Origin: Podospora pseudoanserina
Taxonomy: Eukaryota > Ascomycota > Sordariomycetes > Sordariales > Podosporaceae
Length of the DNA: 64,000 bases
Direction: 5' to 3'
Assembly (NCBI RefSeq): GCF_035222485.1
Contig: NC_085923.1
Location: forward strand, 2,790,001-2,854,000
The notes below the pieces were generated by a model, which ran no database searches, was not told where the DNA came from, and saw only the letters and a program-made list of their open reading frames with translations. Below, one piece after another: positions 38,201-50,100 of the stretch. The stretch's first letter is position 1; every line of letters begins with the position of its first letter. The position numbers were made by a program, and so were the translations under genes.

Positions 38201-39132
38201 ACCGCCGCGAGCTTGCCCGCGCCATTCAATTCCCCAAGCAGGATGCTGACGGAAACACTATCAAGGTCGAGGGCCGCACCGAGGTTGTCGACAAGATCAT
38301 TGCGCAGATCCAGGCTATTGTGTCGGAGCGCGAGAGCCAGGTTACCGAGGTTCTCGAGGTGCCTGTTGAGAAGCACAGATCTTTGATTGGCCGCGGCGGT
38401 GACATCAAGCGCGGTCTTGAGAACCAATTCAAGGTCTCGATTGATATTCCTCGCCAGGGAAGCGGTCAGACTGGTGTCAAGATTGCCGGCCAGGCTCCCG
38501 ATGTTGAGAAGGCCAAGGCTCACATCGAGTCTCTGGTCAAGGAGCAGCAGGGCGAGACTGTGCAGGTTCCTCGTGCTCTCCACCACGCCGTCTCAAACAA
38601 TGGTCAAATCTTCCGCAAGTTCAGAAACGATTTCGGTGTTACTGTCGACCATGCTGGCCAGGCCGTCCCACCCAGACCTGCGGCTCCAGATGCCCGCTCC
38701 AACGGTGCCCTTCCTTTGATCACTGACGACGAGGAAACCACTGCCGATGCTCACTCCTGGAAGGTTGTCGAAAGCGGATCGTCGTCCGAGGAGGGTGAGA
38801 TTCCATGGGTCCTTCGCGGCTCCCCTGAAAGCATCGAGAAGGCCAAGAAGGCCATCGAGGCTGCGCTGGAACAGGCCAAGAAGCAGGATGCCACAGGCTA
38901 CTTGATCCTGCCTGATCCCCGCACGTACCGCTTCGTTATTGGTCAGGGCGGCAGCAAGGTCAACTCCATCCGCAAGCAGAGCGGTTGCAAGATCACCGTT
39001 CCCCGTGACCAAGCTAAGGGTGAGGCCATCGAGGTTGTTGGCAGTAAGGAGGGTGTTGAGAAGGCCAAGGATTTGATTCTGGCTGCCGTTAAGGAAGGTA
39101 TTGCCAGCAGATCTGCGCCTAGGGAGCAGTAA
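35248..39132 (+). CDS. scp160: Multi-KH RNA-binding protein, Scp160/vigilin family
   Basis: Polysome- and ER-associated mRNA-binding protein. Exons 35248-38101 and 38156-39132 (54-bp intron) give 1276 residues, close to yeast Scp160 (about 1,220). Many KH domains follow one another; intact GxxG loops are visible at about 219 (IGKGGSTIK), 712 (IGKGGSNIR), 778 (IGAQGAQI), 872 (IGSGGAVL), 948 (IGTGGANL, spanning the intron), 1029 (IGRGGDIK) and 1211 (IGQGGSKV). Others have lost the motif (GDKGIPQD near 394, SNNGQIF before 1130), so they probably serve in structure or protein contact. The first 120 residues are disordered and Ala/Pro/Thr-rich. The start is the first ATG in the frame (CCAACCATGGC); the frame extends upstream only from TTG. 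Codon use is strongly biased, which also leaves a 934-codon open frame on the opposite strand. Confidence 0.92.
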
Positions 39133-42100
39133 ATTGTTTTCTTTGATGGTCACTAATGATTTGGGAGGCAAACGGTAGTTACGAAAAGTTGCTGAACTGG
39201 GGGCGTGGGGGCGAAGGGGTCTATTAAGGAAGGCTGAAGAAGGCAAAAATGGTGAATATTCGCTCGATAATATCTTGATGTGTTTGCCTTTTTTTTTTAT
39301 CATGTTGAAAAATTACGGCACTTGGGCGGATGGTTTGCCTGATGCTATTCCGGAGGGGGGTTGATGTGTCGTATAAATATTTTTAGCTATGTCATGAATA
39401 TTGTTTTTGTATGTTTAAAGAAGAAAATTGGGGTTGGCTGGTATGATAGGGTGGATGAGGTTGTGTATATCATTTAGGAATCCATACTCTTCTGCTTATG
39501 TCGTTTCCACGTTCAATTTTGTGTGCTGATATCTCCAAACTTTCCATCTGTTCTGGTATATTTAGCGACATAGGGATCAGAAAATCTCAACATAGTCAGT
39601 TCCTACATGATGATCCGTAACGAGAATGGCCTCTCTGGATTTACGCTTGTCCTCGTTTTCTGTCAGCGTGTGAACTGGGCCGCAATATCAGTAGTTTGGT
39701 ATGAGGCTATGTGCTAGGTTTCTTGTCTGTTTGTCTCGTGTTCAATCAGTTAACTTGCGATTCGCATTTCACATTCTAGGTAAACAAAAATTTGATTCTG
39801 GCTTTTGTTTCTGATGATTATGTATGTTTGGTTCAATGGCCAGAATATTGAGTATGTCTTTGATGATGAGCATCCAACCTCTACCCTATCTTGTTATTTC
39901 TCGAGATCAATGTTGGGCTCTTTTGTTCAGAACTCTGAGAGATGATAATTTGTTGAGAGTTGAGGTCGAGTTTCTTGTTGTCTGGGGCTGCTTGGTGGGA
40001 AGAATATGGTTGAGGTTAATGAACGCTGGTTGCCTTGTCTTGCTGTTTCGGAGGGGAACACCTTACCTATGGCTGTGCTGTTGATATGCGTCCGGAGGTG
40101 GCTTGGATGATGATGGGGTGGGTAGGTGTTTTTTGCCGCCCTTCTTGGGGCTTGGTTGGAAGAGAAGATTCCGAATGTGCTGTATACAGTGGATCTCTTC
40201 GTGATAATTGTGGTTGCTTGAATCACCTAGGCGTATGAAGCCTTACAGGCTGATATACGAGGGGCCTGATCATCTCGCTTGAGATGTCTACCTCCCCCCT
40301 CTGGTCTGGCGGAGATGAGCTCATGTTCATACGAGGTTTCTCTCCTGTGGCTGTGCTTCTAGTTAGGTAACTGTCTAGGCTTTGTATGAGTGTGTGGCTG
40401 ACCATGAAGAGGCGTGAAATCTTTGGTCAGCCTCAGGTAAGTGTCTTGAAGATGAAGTCTTTTGTCGTTGATGATGCGTGGAGATGAGTGCTGGGGCGTA
40501 GGTACCTCAGGTTTGCCCGCAGGGGGCTTCATGGCTGTGCTATAGGATAAAATGACTGGGCTTGATACGTGGCCGGTGCCGTAGGTAGTCTGAGAGGTAA
40601 GAGAGTATGTGGTCTTTGCCCGGCAGATCTCCCTGGTTAGGTATCTCGTTCAATTGGTGATATCTTATGATGAGGATCTACGTCTGCCTTAGGCTGGTAT
40701 TGGAAGCAAGAAGGAGGGCTGTGTTTGCATATGTAAGAGACTTGCATAGGGCAAACTGTTCACCAAGGTTAGTCTCTTACATCTCAAGATGGGATGTGTG
40801 TGGTCGACCTGGAATTGTATGAGGAATGATTTGATAGTCTAGAGTGAGCTTGTGTAACTTCTGCCTGCTTACGTACATGTCCTCCTGCATATAGACAATG
40901 GCTATGCCAGCCCTATGCCCTGCTCTTCCCTCCATAGTAAAAAATTGTCAGTTTGTGGAGATACATCTCCGTGAAACTCAGATCCTGGGAGGGCCTGATG
41001 TAGCCTGTCGGGCTACTGTGCTACTGTTCCGGCCCCCCTTTTGACTGCTGTGTCAGACACGTACGTATCGTCAATCATGGCTGTGTTTCCTCTTTGCTCC
41101 AGTCATTTCACCTTCTGGGGTTATGATCGAAAATATCTGATCTCTTATCCGTCCCTATTAGCTACGGGACGGTATGTTTCATTGGTCAATGACCTGAAAT
41201 AAGTAAGTGACCGCCTCCCCGTTGAGGGTATTCACCCGTCGTGATGCATGGCTATCATGGCTGAGCTACATGTTTGCATAAACCCACCTTACCTCGCTTG
41301 CCTAACCTATGAGCTGACGAGCCAGCGGTTGTTGTACGACGTGTTCGATGTCCCATCCAGCTGTCGGTCTCATAGCTTGGGAAATCCCCCTTCTCAGCCT
41401 GGTAAGTAGGGTAGTTCGGTATGCCATCCAGATGCAGGTTCGACGCTGGAATCATGGCTGAGTGTTTGCATAAGCTCATCTACTTTCATCATCAGGCAAG
41501 CGAGTTACAGGTTAATACCTAATGTCCGGTGCGAACGTGTGTTCAACAGCCTGTAGATTGTCGATCAATGACGGAGGTAACAAATCTCTTTTCTCTCAGC
41601 CTGACATTATACGTAAGTCCTTCTCATTGGTGGCCTTGCAAGTCTCGTGATATGAGTGTGGGTGTGCGACCTACATAGGCGGCCACACCCTGTTTCTCAC
41701 CGCTGATTTCAAGTAGATGGCAGTAAAAAGACAGGCCCAAAAATGGACTACCTAATCTGTGCTGACTTAGAGACCGGAATGTTTGTTTGCGGGGTGGGTG
41801 GCCGCCCGTGAGCAGGCCTAGTGTTAATGAAACGGCGAGCGGATGATGCTATCATTTGCTCGTTGACAAACCTCAATCTTGGCTGTTCGGTGTTGCTTTT
41901 GGGTTAGTGAATGGAGGCTCAAAACTGCGAGAGATTGTACTCGTCATGAGGGAAAAGGAGCGGTCAGTATCCGAGAGGAGATGAGAGTCTTGGTGGAAAT
42001 TAAGCGCTTTTGGCGGTTGTGGTGAGGAGGCTCTTGTCGAGGAAGGAGTTGAAGAAGGCTCATGGTTTGCCATCAAAAAAAGTCCGGAAAGAGACATTCG

Positions 42101-44726
42101 GTGAGATCTGATGTGAGTGTCCAAGATTTACGATCTGGCAAATGGTAGATGCTCTGTTTACTTGAGAAAAGGAGCCCCCTAAACCTAGCATGAGATACGG
42201 CAGGGCAACCGCGGCAGGCATCGGGCCTGGGCGATTGTGCATTTTGACTGCCGTTCTAGAAACAAGATCTTGATCTGGCCGGTTGCCCTGAGCCGAGTCA
42301 GTCTTGGAAACTGCCTTCTTTTCGTCGTTTGATCATGTGTGAGATTGATTGGTGTCTCCTCAGTCTTCTTCTAAATCGGTGTACTGTCCTTCATTTAGTG
42401 AGATCTTGGCAAGAATGTCATTCCATCCTTTTGCAAGCCTCAGAATCATGAACTGGCAAGAAAGGTGCACCCGATATCTGGATACCTACCTAAAGAGGCA
42501 GCGCAGGGCAAGAACCACCAAGAGAAGGCATTCGGAGAAGGCAGCCAGCTCAACACCAAGCGGCAGGCCCAAGGACTCCTGCAGGACCGACTTCCCCGCG
42601 GCGCCCATCCCACCTCGTGCGGTCTCGTCCTCTTCCCGTAAGGCAGCGTGCGGATCAGCGGCGCAACAGATATGCTTAAACTCTCGGCGTTGGGGGCGTC
42701 GGGATATTCGAAACAAATACAGCGCGAATTGCGCCGGGATACCCAATTCATGGGGTCCGGCCTCTCTCAGCTCATAAAATGACTTCTGGAATCTATCCAT
42801 AGCTGGGCATCTCAGGCAGTCGTCGTACGAGAAAAGTGCAGCTATTCCCGCACGTCCAGGGCACAGCTTAGTCGAGAGAGAATGCGTTTCAGGCCGCTAC
42901 AAAGCAATCGTGATAGGGAGGCATTTTGACTGCCTCTTTCTGGAAGGTGATACGACCCAAGATGCGTTGCCTGTTGTCTGGATGTGGCTGTAAGAGGGGA
43001 TGAGAGCGTGAAAATGACGGCAAAAGGCGAAAATATGGTGGTGAGTTGAAGAAAAAAGAAGGGCGAGGTTGTTCGGTAGTTGGTTGGTTCTGCCGAAACT
43101 ACGCCCGCCAAGGTTAACTTTTGGTCTACTTGGAATGCAGGTTCGTCGTTAGGTGCGGAAAGCGAAGAAGGCATCATGACGTTGTCTGAAGATTCAAAGC
43201 CACATCTCATTTGACTGTATCGAGCCTAGATGACAGTTTCGGGTGTATTCAACAGCTGGCCAGTGACGGTCGATACTCTGAAAATCAAGGTACGAAAAGC
43301 CAAGGGGATCGGCTTGCTCCTGTAGATCCTGCTGGCGACCTTGACGGAACAGGAAGTGGTGTGTGTGTTCGTGTGACTCTGAGGTGAAGAGACCTATTCA
43401 AGGTGGGATGATGTCGTTGCTTTAGCTAAGCTTTCTAACTCGCAGTGACGATGACTACAGTTTCCCTGTGCGTTGTCATGTATGTGCCCTGCATTTAAGG
43501 GAACAAGTCTTTTATGGGTTGGGTATCAATCAGGTACAACGGCATACGCGCCCCTTTTGACGACGTCCCAATTCACCGGTCCGAAACTTCTTGCGAAGAC
43601 TTGCAGCTCACCGAAGAATGAGTTGTATCGCGGGTTCCCGCATGTGAGTCCCGAGGGAGCATGACCGTTCTCATCGATTCGTTGAATTGAGGCGAAAATG
43701 GTAGTAGTAAATACTGGTACCGGTGTCACGTATCAATATCTAGCAGCCAATCCAGTATATGAGGGGTTCCCCAATTGAGGCTGGCTGTGGACGTGTACAC
43801 ACTCCGAGGCCCTGAAGCTGATTCGCCGCTAGATCGAAAAGGGGGGTGTTGCTGTCACTGCGGGAGCATGCCACTCAAGCTGTGACGGGACGAAACACTC
43901 AAATCGAGCCAAATCTCAGATGGGCATTCGACTGTGAGGGGGAGGCTCATACAGCCTTGTCAAGTCTTTTGGCTTCCGTCTGCCGCTGGCCCTCACGGCC
44001 CGCGTTTGGCACCTTCCGACCCTCCTTCCCCAGGTCCGGCGTCATCTCCCTGGCCAAGACCAGTCTTGGTAGACAAGCTAGCAAAATTGCTCGCAGCCAC
44101 CCCGAAATGCCTCGATATGCCCTTTGCAAGTGTTTTTTGAGAGGCTCTCTGCCTGAGCCTCATCATTGTCAATGACATTGGGAAATGATGGAACTTAGTG
44201 GAGGTCAACTAACAGCATCGAAGCCGATGTGCCTTTTCTGGATTTTGCTGGATGTCGCCGCCGTCCTACCGGCGTTTTACACACCACCACAGCCTTGTTT
44301 ATCTGAGCCCCGCGAGCATTTGATTCCTCGACAGTGCCGCCAAGTGGCCACTGCGAGGCTCTCCTGTCTTCCGCTATTGGCTGCCTTGACCTGTATGAGA
44401 ACCCCCAACACAGCTGCACGACTTCCTGCTCAGCCCAGGTCGATGTATCGGCCTGGAGATAGACGGACCACGTCAATCGTCTTTGATCTGCAGAAAGACA
44501 GCCGCCGGTCCGTCTATATCACTTCGTGTATGGCCGCCATTGACCAAGTGGACGATGAAGAAGACAACCAGTTCAAGATCGTCGTCTTCTCATCCAACAG
44601 AAACAACACATCATTCCTTCGACAGCCTCGTCCGTGTGGTTTGTTCAAACCTAGAAGTCTGAAAGACAATCGTGTCAAATCAGCAACCATCCCATTTTCA
44701 ATCAGACTCGCCACTTGCTGCCCATC
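39133..44726. other. 5.6-kb gene-poor interval
   Basis: The longest gap in the window. Open frames are short and resemble nothing I know; those at 42349-42800 and 42842-43210 (minus) are the longest but lack motifs. I see scattered copies of an ATGGCTGTG/ATGGCTGAG word, a short hairpin at 40731-40782 and small duplications around 41250-41515, all suggesting old repeat debris. The right end is the leader of the Clr5-domain gene and contains a long upstream ORF. Confidence 0.5.
40731..40782. repeat. Short inverted repeat, 12-bp arms
   Basis: Perfect 12-nt arms (ATGTAAGAGACT and its complement, 40731-40742 and 40771-40782) separated by 28 nt. It could form a small hairpin; no coding or terminator context is evident. 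Confidence 0.8.
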
Positions 44727-44730
44727 ATGA
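44185..44730 (+). other. Upstream ORF ending on the Clr5-gene start codon
   Basis: A 181-codon frame that begins with ATG ATG and ends in TGA overlapping the next gene's ATG as ATGA. Its protein is unlike any family I know and changes composition along its length, so it may be untranslated leader. If it is on the transcript, translation of the downstream frame would need leaky scanning or reinitiation. Confidence 0.3.
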
Positions 44731-45568
44731 CGAAGCCGTGGGAACAGTACCGTGAGATCATCATAGCGGAGTACCGGGACAACAGGAAGCCACTCCATGA
44801 GGTCAAGAAGCTCATGGAGCAGCAGTACCGGTTCAAGGCGTCGTATGTTGCCCTCCCTCGGTCCTTTGAGATGTGGTGATTGTCCGTCCCTACGGATCAT
44901 CATCTGATCTTGTGTTCATGGCGTCACATACGTTAGATGAATATGATATTCTGACCATCCTTAACAGTACCCGGGCCTATCGATCGCGGTTCGACAAATG
45001 GGGCATCCAGAAGTATTCTCGTCGCAGGCGTGGGAATTCCATGGGTGAGGACGGGGAAGGAGACGACACCCGATATCTTTCGCCTCATCAAAGCCCAGAA
45101 CTCGAAGACAACAGATACCAGGCAAGCTCACCAGCCATGACCCCAGGCGACCTGTACCACCCAGGATCCAGCGCGACGACACAGTCGAACGAGTACAGAG
45201 AGTGAGTCTTTTGGTTACTGGAAGCTCCATGCTCCAGAAATTCCCGGCCATTTTGCCCATATTTGGATAGCTAATTTCATCCCGTTAGCCCTTTCATCAA
45301 GCCAGAACCCACAGTCCAGTACAGCCAATACAGCATGATGCCCATCCATCCGAGTGCCGAGGCAAATACCCACCTGTCACCCATCTCATACAATACATAT
45401 TCGCATCACCAGGCCATTGGTTACCCATCTGACCAGATGTCCACCTATCACCACCGAGCGGGCAATGCTCTTGTCTCGGCCCAAACCTCGCCAGGTCCCC
45501 AGAGCTACCAGGAGCCGTCTGCCGCCCACATGACCTATGGGTACTCATTCGACTACTCCAGGCACTGA
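44727..45568 (+). CDS. Clr5-domain protein, putative transcription regulator
   Basis: Short protein with one Clr5 domain, a fungal helical domain named after fission-yeast Clr5 and found in many putative regulators. Exons 44727-44842, 44968-45201 and 45289-45568 (introns 125 and 87 bp) give 209 residues. The domain is residues 1-57: it starts PWEQYREIIIAEY, crosses the first junction at FKAS|TRAYRSRFDKWGIQKY and ends in a basic RRRR patch that could be a nuclear signal. The rest is disordered and rich in Ser, Tyr, His and Pro with repeated QYSQYS- and SYNTYS-like runs. IKPE at the third-exon start matches the SUMO-acceptor pattern. No DNA target or regulated pathway can be inferred. It converges on nse2. 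Confidence 0.78.
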
Positions 45569-45900
45569 ACCCTGATCGCTTCCGGTTTCTACATGTTTTC
45601 CCACAGCACTTCCAACTTCCTTTGCATAAGTCATGTCTCTGATTTCGGTGTCAAAACCTTTTGTATTATTAAACTGGTGGTTTCGCAGCCAGGCGGCTCG
45701 GGGCAGGTGATCCGCGGAAACAGGACGCGCAGAATAATTCGACAGAAGCGACAGCAAGTTGTGAGCTACTCGGAGTCCAGGGGACAAAACTTGTTTCATT
45801 CTTTGACGTTTGTGGCGGCATTGAGCTGTTTCTGGAGCAAATCGGGGCTGGTGTGATTTTTTCCATAGTAGAGTGATAGTCATAGATTCAATCGTCGTTC
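45569..45900. other. Convergent 3' spacer, Clr5 gene/nse2
   Basis: Tail-to-tail spacer of 332 bp that must contain both 3' untranslated regions. I see no gene. Confidence 0.5.
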
Positions 45901-47180
45901 TTAGTCCTCTTCGATGTCTTCCACACGGCGGTTGTTCCTCTCCCTCTTGATGTTGTTTGTGCGTCCAATGACTATGCTCGCATCGGGGTCGTCATCTTCT
46001 TCCTCCTCCTCTTCAACCTCTGAGGTTGCGTCGGCATTACGTCTCGAAGCCTCTGCCACTCGCTTCATTTTCCGAAGCATGACTTCGTCTGGATACAAGT
46101 CGGTGATTGTCAAGTCCTAAAGAGCAAAAATTAGTATGGGTAGGAGACTCGACACATAACGTGGACATGGACCCGTACCTTTGAGCAGCCCGGAACAGGG
46201 CATTGTGCCTTGCCACCGGAAGATCGGATGAAAGACATGATGGCATCTTTCTCAAAGGTGTGCTTGCACTTGTGATTGCTAAATGGCGTTTTGAAGGCCT
46301 GCAATGACAAGGGGCACTTGAGGTCAACAATTTCACGCTCGACAACAAGATCGTCATCCTCCTGAATGTCGGCGACATTCTTGACTGGGTTGCCATCCTC
46401 GTCAAACCAAGTGGAGGGATCCGGCAGCGGGATCTCGTTGTCGGGGTGCATGGCATCATGCCACGTCCTCTTGAAAGGAATGTAGTCGTTGTGGACAGCA
46501 TACTTATCGTAAGCAGATAATCTGGAGTACTCTATCATCTTGACCTTTCGAGCTGTCCTTAGAGCATCGATGACACCAACGACTGGGGGCACATCCTCAG
46601 CCTCGTCCACCTCTTCGTCGTCGTCGTCGTCGTCGTCATCGTTGGCAGGGCGCCGTTGCTGTCGTCTCTCTTTTTTAGGTTTCGGTTCAGGTCGAGGCTG
46701 CTGAGCCTTGACTGTCACTACCACGGACTCAAGAACTGTTTTGGTATCTTCGAATTCGGCACGACAGTCTATTACACGCCGCAAGGCTTGTTCGGATTTG
46801 TCTGTCAGTGTGCTGATGGTTGCCTCCAGCTCAGCGACATATTCTTCGAGCTCTCTTTCAGCCTCGCTCTTGTCGTCGACACCTTCTGATCGACGCTTCT
46901 CCACATGCCGAGCGAGTTGCCTTCGCCGTTGAAAGAGCAGATCGTTGATACTGCCGACAGCCTTGATCAGGTTCTTTGAACATTCGTTGAGGTGTTTTTC
47001 GTACTGCCTCGCATCGCTGTCATTTCGCTGAGCGGCGACCAGCCTTTCCAATTTCGATTTGTTTTCATCGTTCATCGGAAATGCCGGTGGCTCATACTCG
47101 GGCAGGGAGACGTCGTCGGACCCGACCGACGTAGCTGGTGCTGGCTCAGAGGGCCGCGAGCGTTGCAGTAGACGTGGCAT
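45901..47180 (-). CDS. nse2: SMC5-SMC6 complex SUMO ligase Nse2/Mms21
   Basis: SP-RING E3 SUMO ligase that docks on Smc5 and acts in DNA repair and replication-fork stability. Exons 47180-46179 and 46116-45901 (62-bp intron) give 405 residues, longer than the yeast and human proteins (about 250-270). Residues 20-170 form the helical, coiled-coil-rich Smc5-docking region. An eight-Asp tract with further acid residues lies near 190. The SP-RING covers about 289-350: C289 (CPLSLQAF), C305-K-H307, C327 and C332, with PDEVMLRKM after the intron. The intron lies directly behind the last cysteine, so an unspliced reading would lose the C-terminal half of the ring. A Glu/Asp-rich tail ends the protein. 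The frame also opens at a GTG six bases earlier; 47180 is the first ATG. Confidence 0.9.
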
Positions 47181-50100
47181 GGTCACCTTGGAAGTTGTGG
47201 GGTCCGATAGACAAGATCACCGGGTTATGGTTTCCTAGAGCGCTAAATCGTGGTAAAGTAAGTCGACGGACTCGAGTTCAATCACTGTCGTGTATCCCGA
47301 AATTGTTTGGCCTTATTCTGTCGGGTAGAACCCGAGCGCGGCTGACTGCGTTTATCGGTTCAAGAAACAAGATAGACGGAGGGTTCGCCGAGGACTGGAG
47401 ATCGGAACAAATCAGATATTTGACGGCTTCTGGAAAAATCGGTACTTTTTCGTTCGTCGATTGATTGATTGAGGAACTGGGAAGCTGAAAACGCGTGTGC
47501 AACGATACTCTCAGGCGCGTATGCCCCGCCCCTGCCAAAGTGATTTCTTGGCCCAGATAAGGTTTGGCTGCCAAGAGGGATGGGCCCCGCAAGCCACCTT
47601 ACCAGATGTGGCTTAAATCCCCTCCATCGGGCAGTGTCATTGGCAGGGATGGTCGGCTGTCGGAACTGACCGAGAGCCTGGGCCCTCCCCGTTGGTTGAG
47701 TTGCACCGCTGTCAACCTCAATTGGCCGAAGGTGAAGCAACTGCCAGAATCCCATGTCATCTTCAGCCTCATGTCGATGGAAAGCCGAGACCTCGGAGCT
47801 GCTTCTGACGACATCGCGCTGCTTCACCATCCTGAATTGTACCACGAACCAGGTGTACGGAATAAGGCAAGGTACTGATGAAAGACGTAAAGGCTGCCTC
47901 TTCCGGCACCTGTCTCAGCCTGCCCATATGAGGCCCGAGACACTCATCCCACAACGCCGCCGCCATCACCAAAAAGCAAGGGCGCGGCGAAGGTCGGTCG
48001 ATTCTTCGATTTCTTTCGCTTCCGTTCCCGCCGTTTCCCCCGTCGCTTCATCTATCGAGAACTGCGATCCGCTCGCCTGTCGCGCGACCGACGGCACACT
48101 GACAGTTTACCGTCATCTCTTTGTGCGCTCACCACCCGTCCCCGCCTGATCGAAGCGTCGGTCCGACCAGTTCTATTGTGGTCGTGTCGTTTGATAGATG
48201 CCCAGATGTGCAACAGCCATGTCCCGTGCGTCGTGATACCCTAGCTGCGCTGTCGAAAAGGGCGGCCAACCTCTTGTTGTTGATATCGCCGATTCCATCA
48301 GACAGAACTGCCAGCGCCGAGTGTAGTCAAAGTCAGCTTGTCACCCGCTCACCTCTCACTCCTGGGCTGGGCCATGTGACATTGTGATGCACGGCGCCTG
48401 CCTTTATGCATCTCATATCTAGGAAACAAGGCAGAAGATCCAAGCCTTCGTGGAGGATGGCGGTCTACATTCCCCGTCTGTCATGCGGCTTGTTCCGCCA
48501 TGCTGTCCTGCTAGAGAAGAAGATCTGTGATGGCTGACCTGTCTGAATTGCTCAGGCTCGTATTCAGTGCCAATACCATGGTCAGTTATGGCTGGGTTGG
48601 CACGAGCTCCCCCCAAGGGTCAATCGAGAGCTCTTTTCAGCAGCCCAGAGTGAAAGTGCCATGTGCGGTGAACAATGTGGGTCGATGCCGGACTTCTATC
48701 CAGCAGCCATAGGCCATACGGATGGTTTGCGGTGGTGGAGCGCTGGCGCCGTTTGTGAGCGTTGCCTTTGGCGAAGCGTGGAACCAATTCCTTGGGCCGA
48801 TCCAAGGCTAAAGCTCGATGGCCCCAGATCTGGATGAGAACCGTTTTGCTGCAGCGATCGCCGAGCCCATCAGCGCAACCCTCGTCGTCATTCCCGCAGC
48901 GCCCTCACATTCCACCCCTGCCAATGACCTGTTTTGCTCATCACGCAGCAGGACACTCTGTCAGTCGTGCAGAGGTGCGATTTCCCGCTCCTTGGTTGTC
49001 GCTTCGCGCGCGCTTCCGGGGGGCCGACGGACAGAAGAAAGCATGGCCTGAGGTGCAGATGCTGTTGTTCTGTTTTCCCTATCTTCCCCTGGTGGGAAAT
49101 CCTGGTGGGAAACACCGGTAATGGATAACTCCAAGCTCCCCTAGTCCCCATCGGGACCCAATACTTTCTCGCTCTCACGGCGTTCACTCCTCAGGGCAGG
49201 GGTCTAGGGTGGAGGGTCCATTGGGTCCAGATCGTCAAGCACCCGCATGGCTGGGGCTGTTAGACCGTCCTTTGAGATCACTCCGATCACAACAGCTGCC
49301 GATGCATTCAGCGATCAGGGACATGCATCGAAAGCACCAAATTCGCTCCCCTGGCCTGCTGGCCCCTCCAATATGGGCCAAAATGCCACCCTGGGCCACG
49401 TAGGGGAACACAGCGACTCGGTCAGCTCAGTATGGGTTTTTGGGATCGTGATTCATCCAACGGTGTCGGCCCTGGGACAGTCCCTCTTTCCCTCGTCCCC
49501 CGCGGCAATTGGCCCATGGCCTGTTGTTCTCCGGGCCTGTGCCTGGCGATATAGTTTTGGTTCTTTGTTTCCTTGCCCATCTGCTCATCTGAAGCTCGGG
49601 AAGCTTTGGCCGCCTTGTCACAAACCTTCCGTCATCCCGTCCGATTTCACACGGCCCCCGTCCCTGCCAACAAACCTCCGTGGATCTCGATTCCACGCAG
49701 ATTTTGTGGTCGCCTTACCCAGACCACTGGACCATGCTTTTGTGTCGGAGCACCACCGTATTGACCTCTTGATTAAATATCTTCATGCTCCGTTCCTCAA
49801 TCCATCATCCCCTTCTCCTTTGTTCGCCAGCCCACAATCAGCATCATCATCACCCAGACCAAGAGCCCAGCGCCCTGCTTACAAGTCAACAAGAACAAGT
49901 GACGGCACAGGTTACACAGCGGGTTCCCTAACCCATTTGTCAAGCCATCATCCAGCACACGAACAGCGAGTCCTCGGACATATACCCAGTCACCCACCTT
50001 TACCTGGATGTCTTGTTAGTGAAGGGGACTTTTACTCGTTCCAGAACCAGCCTCGTACACCACAGTGCCACTAGCTTTCAAATCCACCGTGACGCCCAGC
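47181..50100. other. 2.9-kb divergent interval, nse2/vvd
   Basis: Holds the nse2 upstream region and, presumably, the light-responsive upstream region of vvd. Frames of up to 275 codons (49247-50074) are Pro/Ser-rich and read as leader sequence. A paired GATC/CGATC motif is listed separately. Confidence 0.5.
49276..49288 (+). promoter_or_regulatory. Candidate white-collar light-response element
   Basis: GATCACTCCGATC, two GATC cores in the paired GATNC...CGATN layout described for the White Collar Complex, about 810 bp upstream of vvd. Because VVD is a direct White Collar target in Neurospora, the position is plausible. Single GATC tetramers are common, so support is limited to the pairing and the gene. 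Confidence 0.3.

Noticed and set aside
42349-43210. Opposed frames of 142 (plus), 104 and 122 (minus) codons in the gene-poor interval.
   Set aside because: They overlap on both strands, share no motif with known families and I could not join the minus-strand frames through credible donor and acceptor sites.
49247-50074. A 275-codon plus-strand frame before vvd.
   Set aside because: Pro/Ser-rich with no motif, ending close to the vvd start; best read as leader and promoter sequence.
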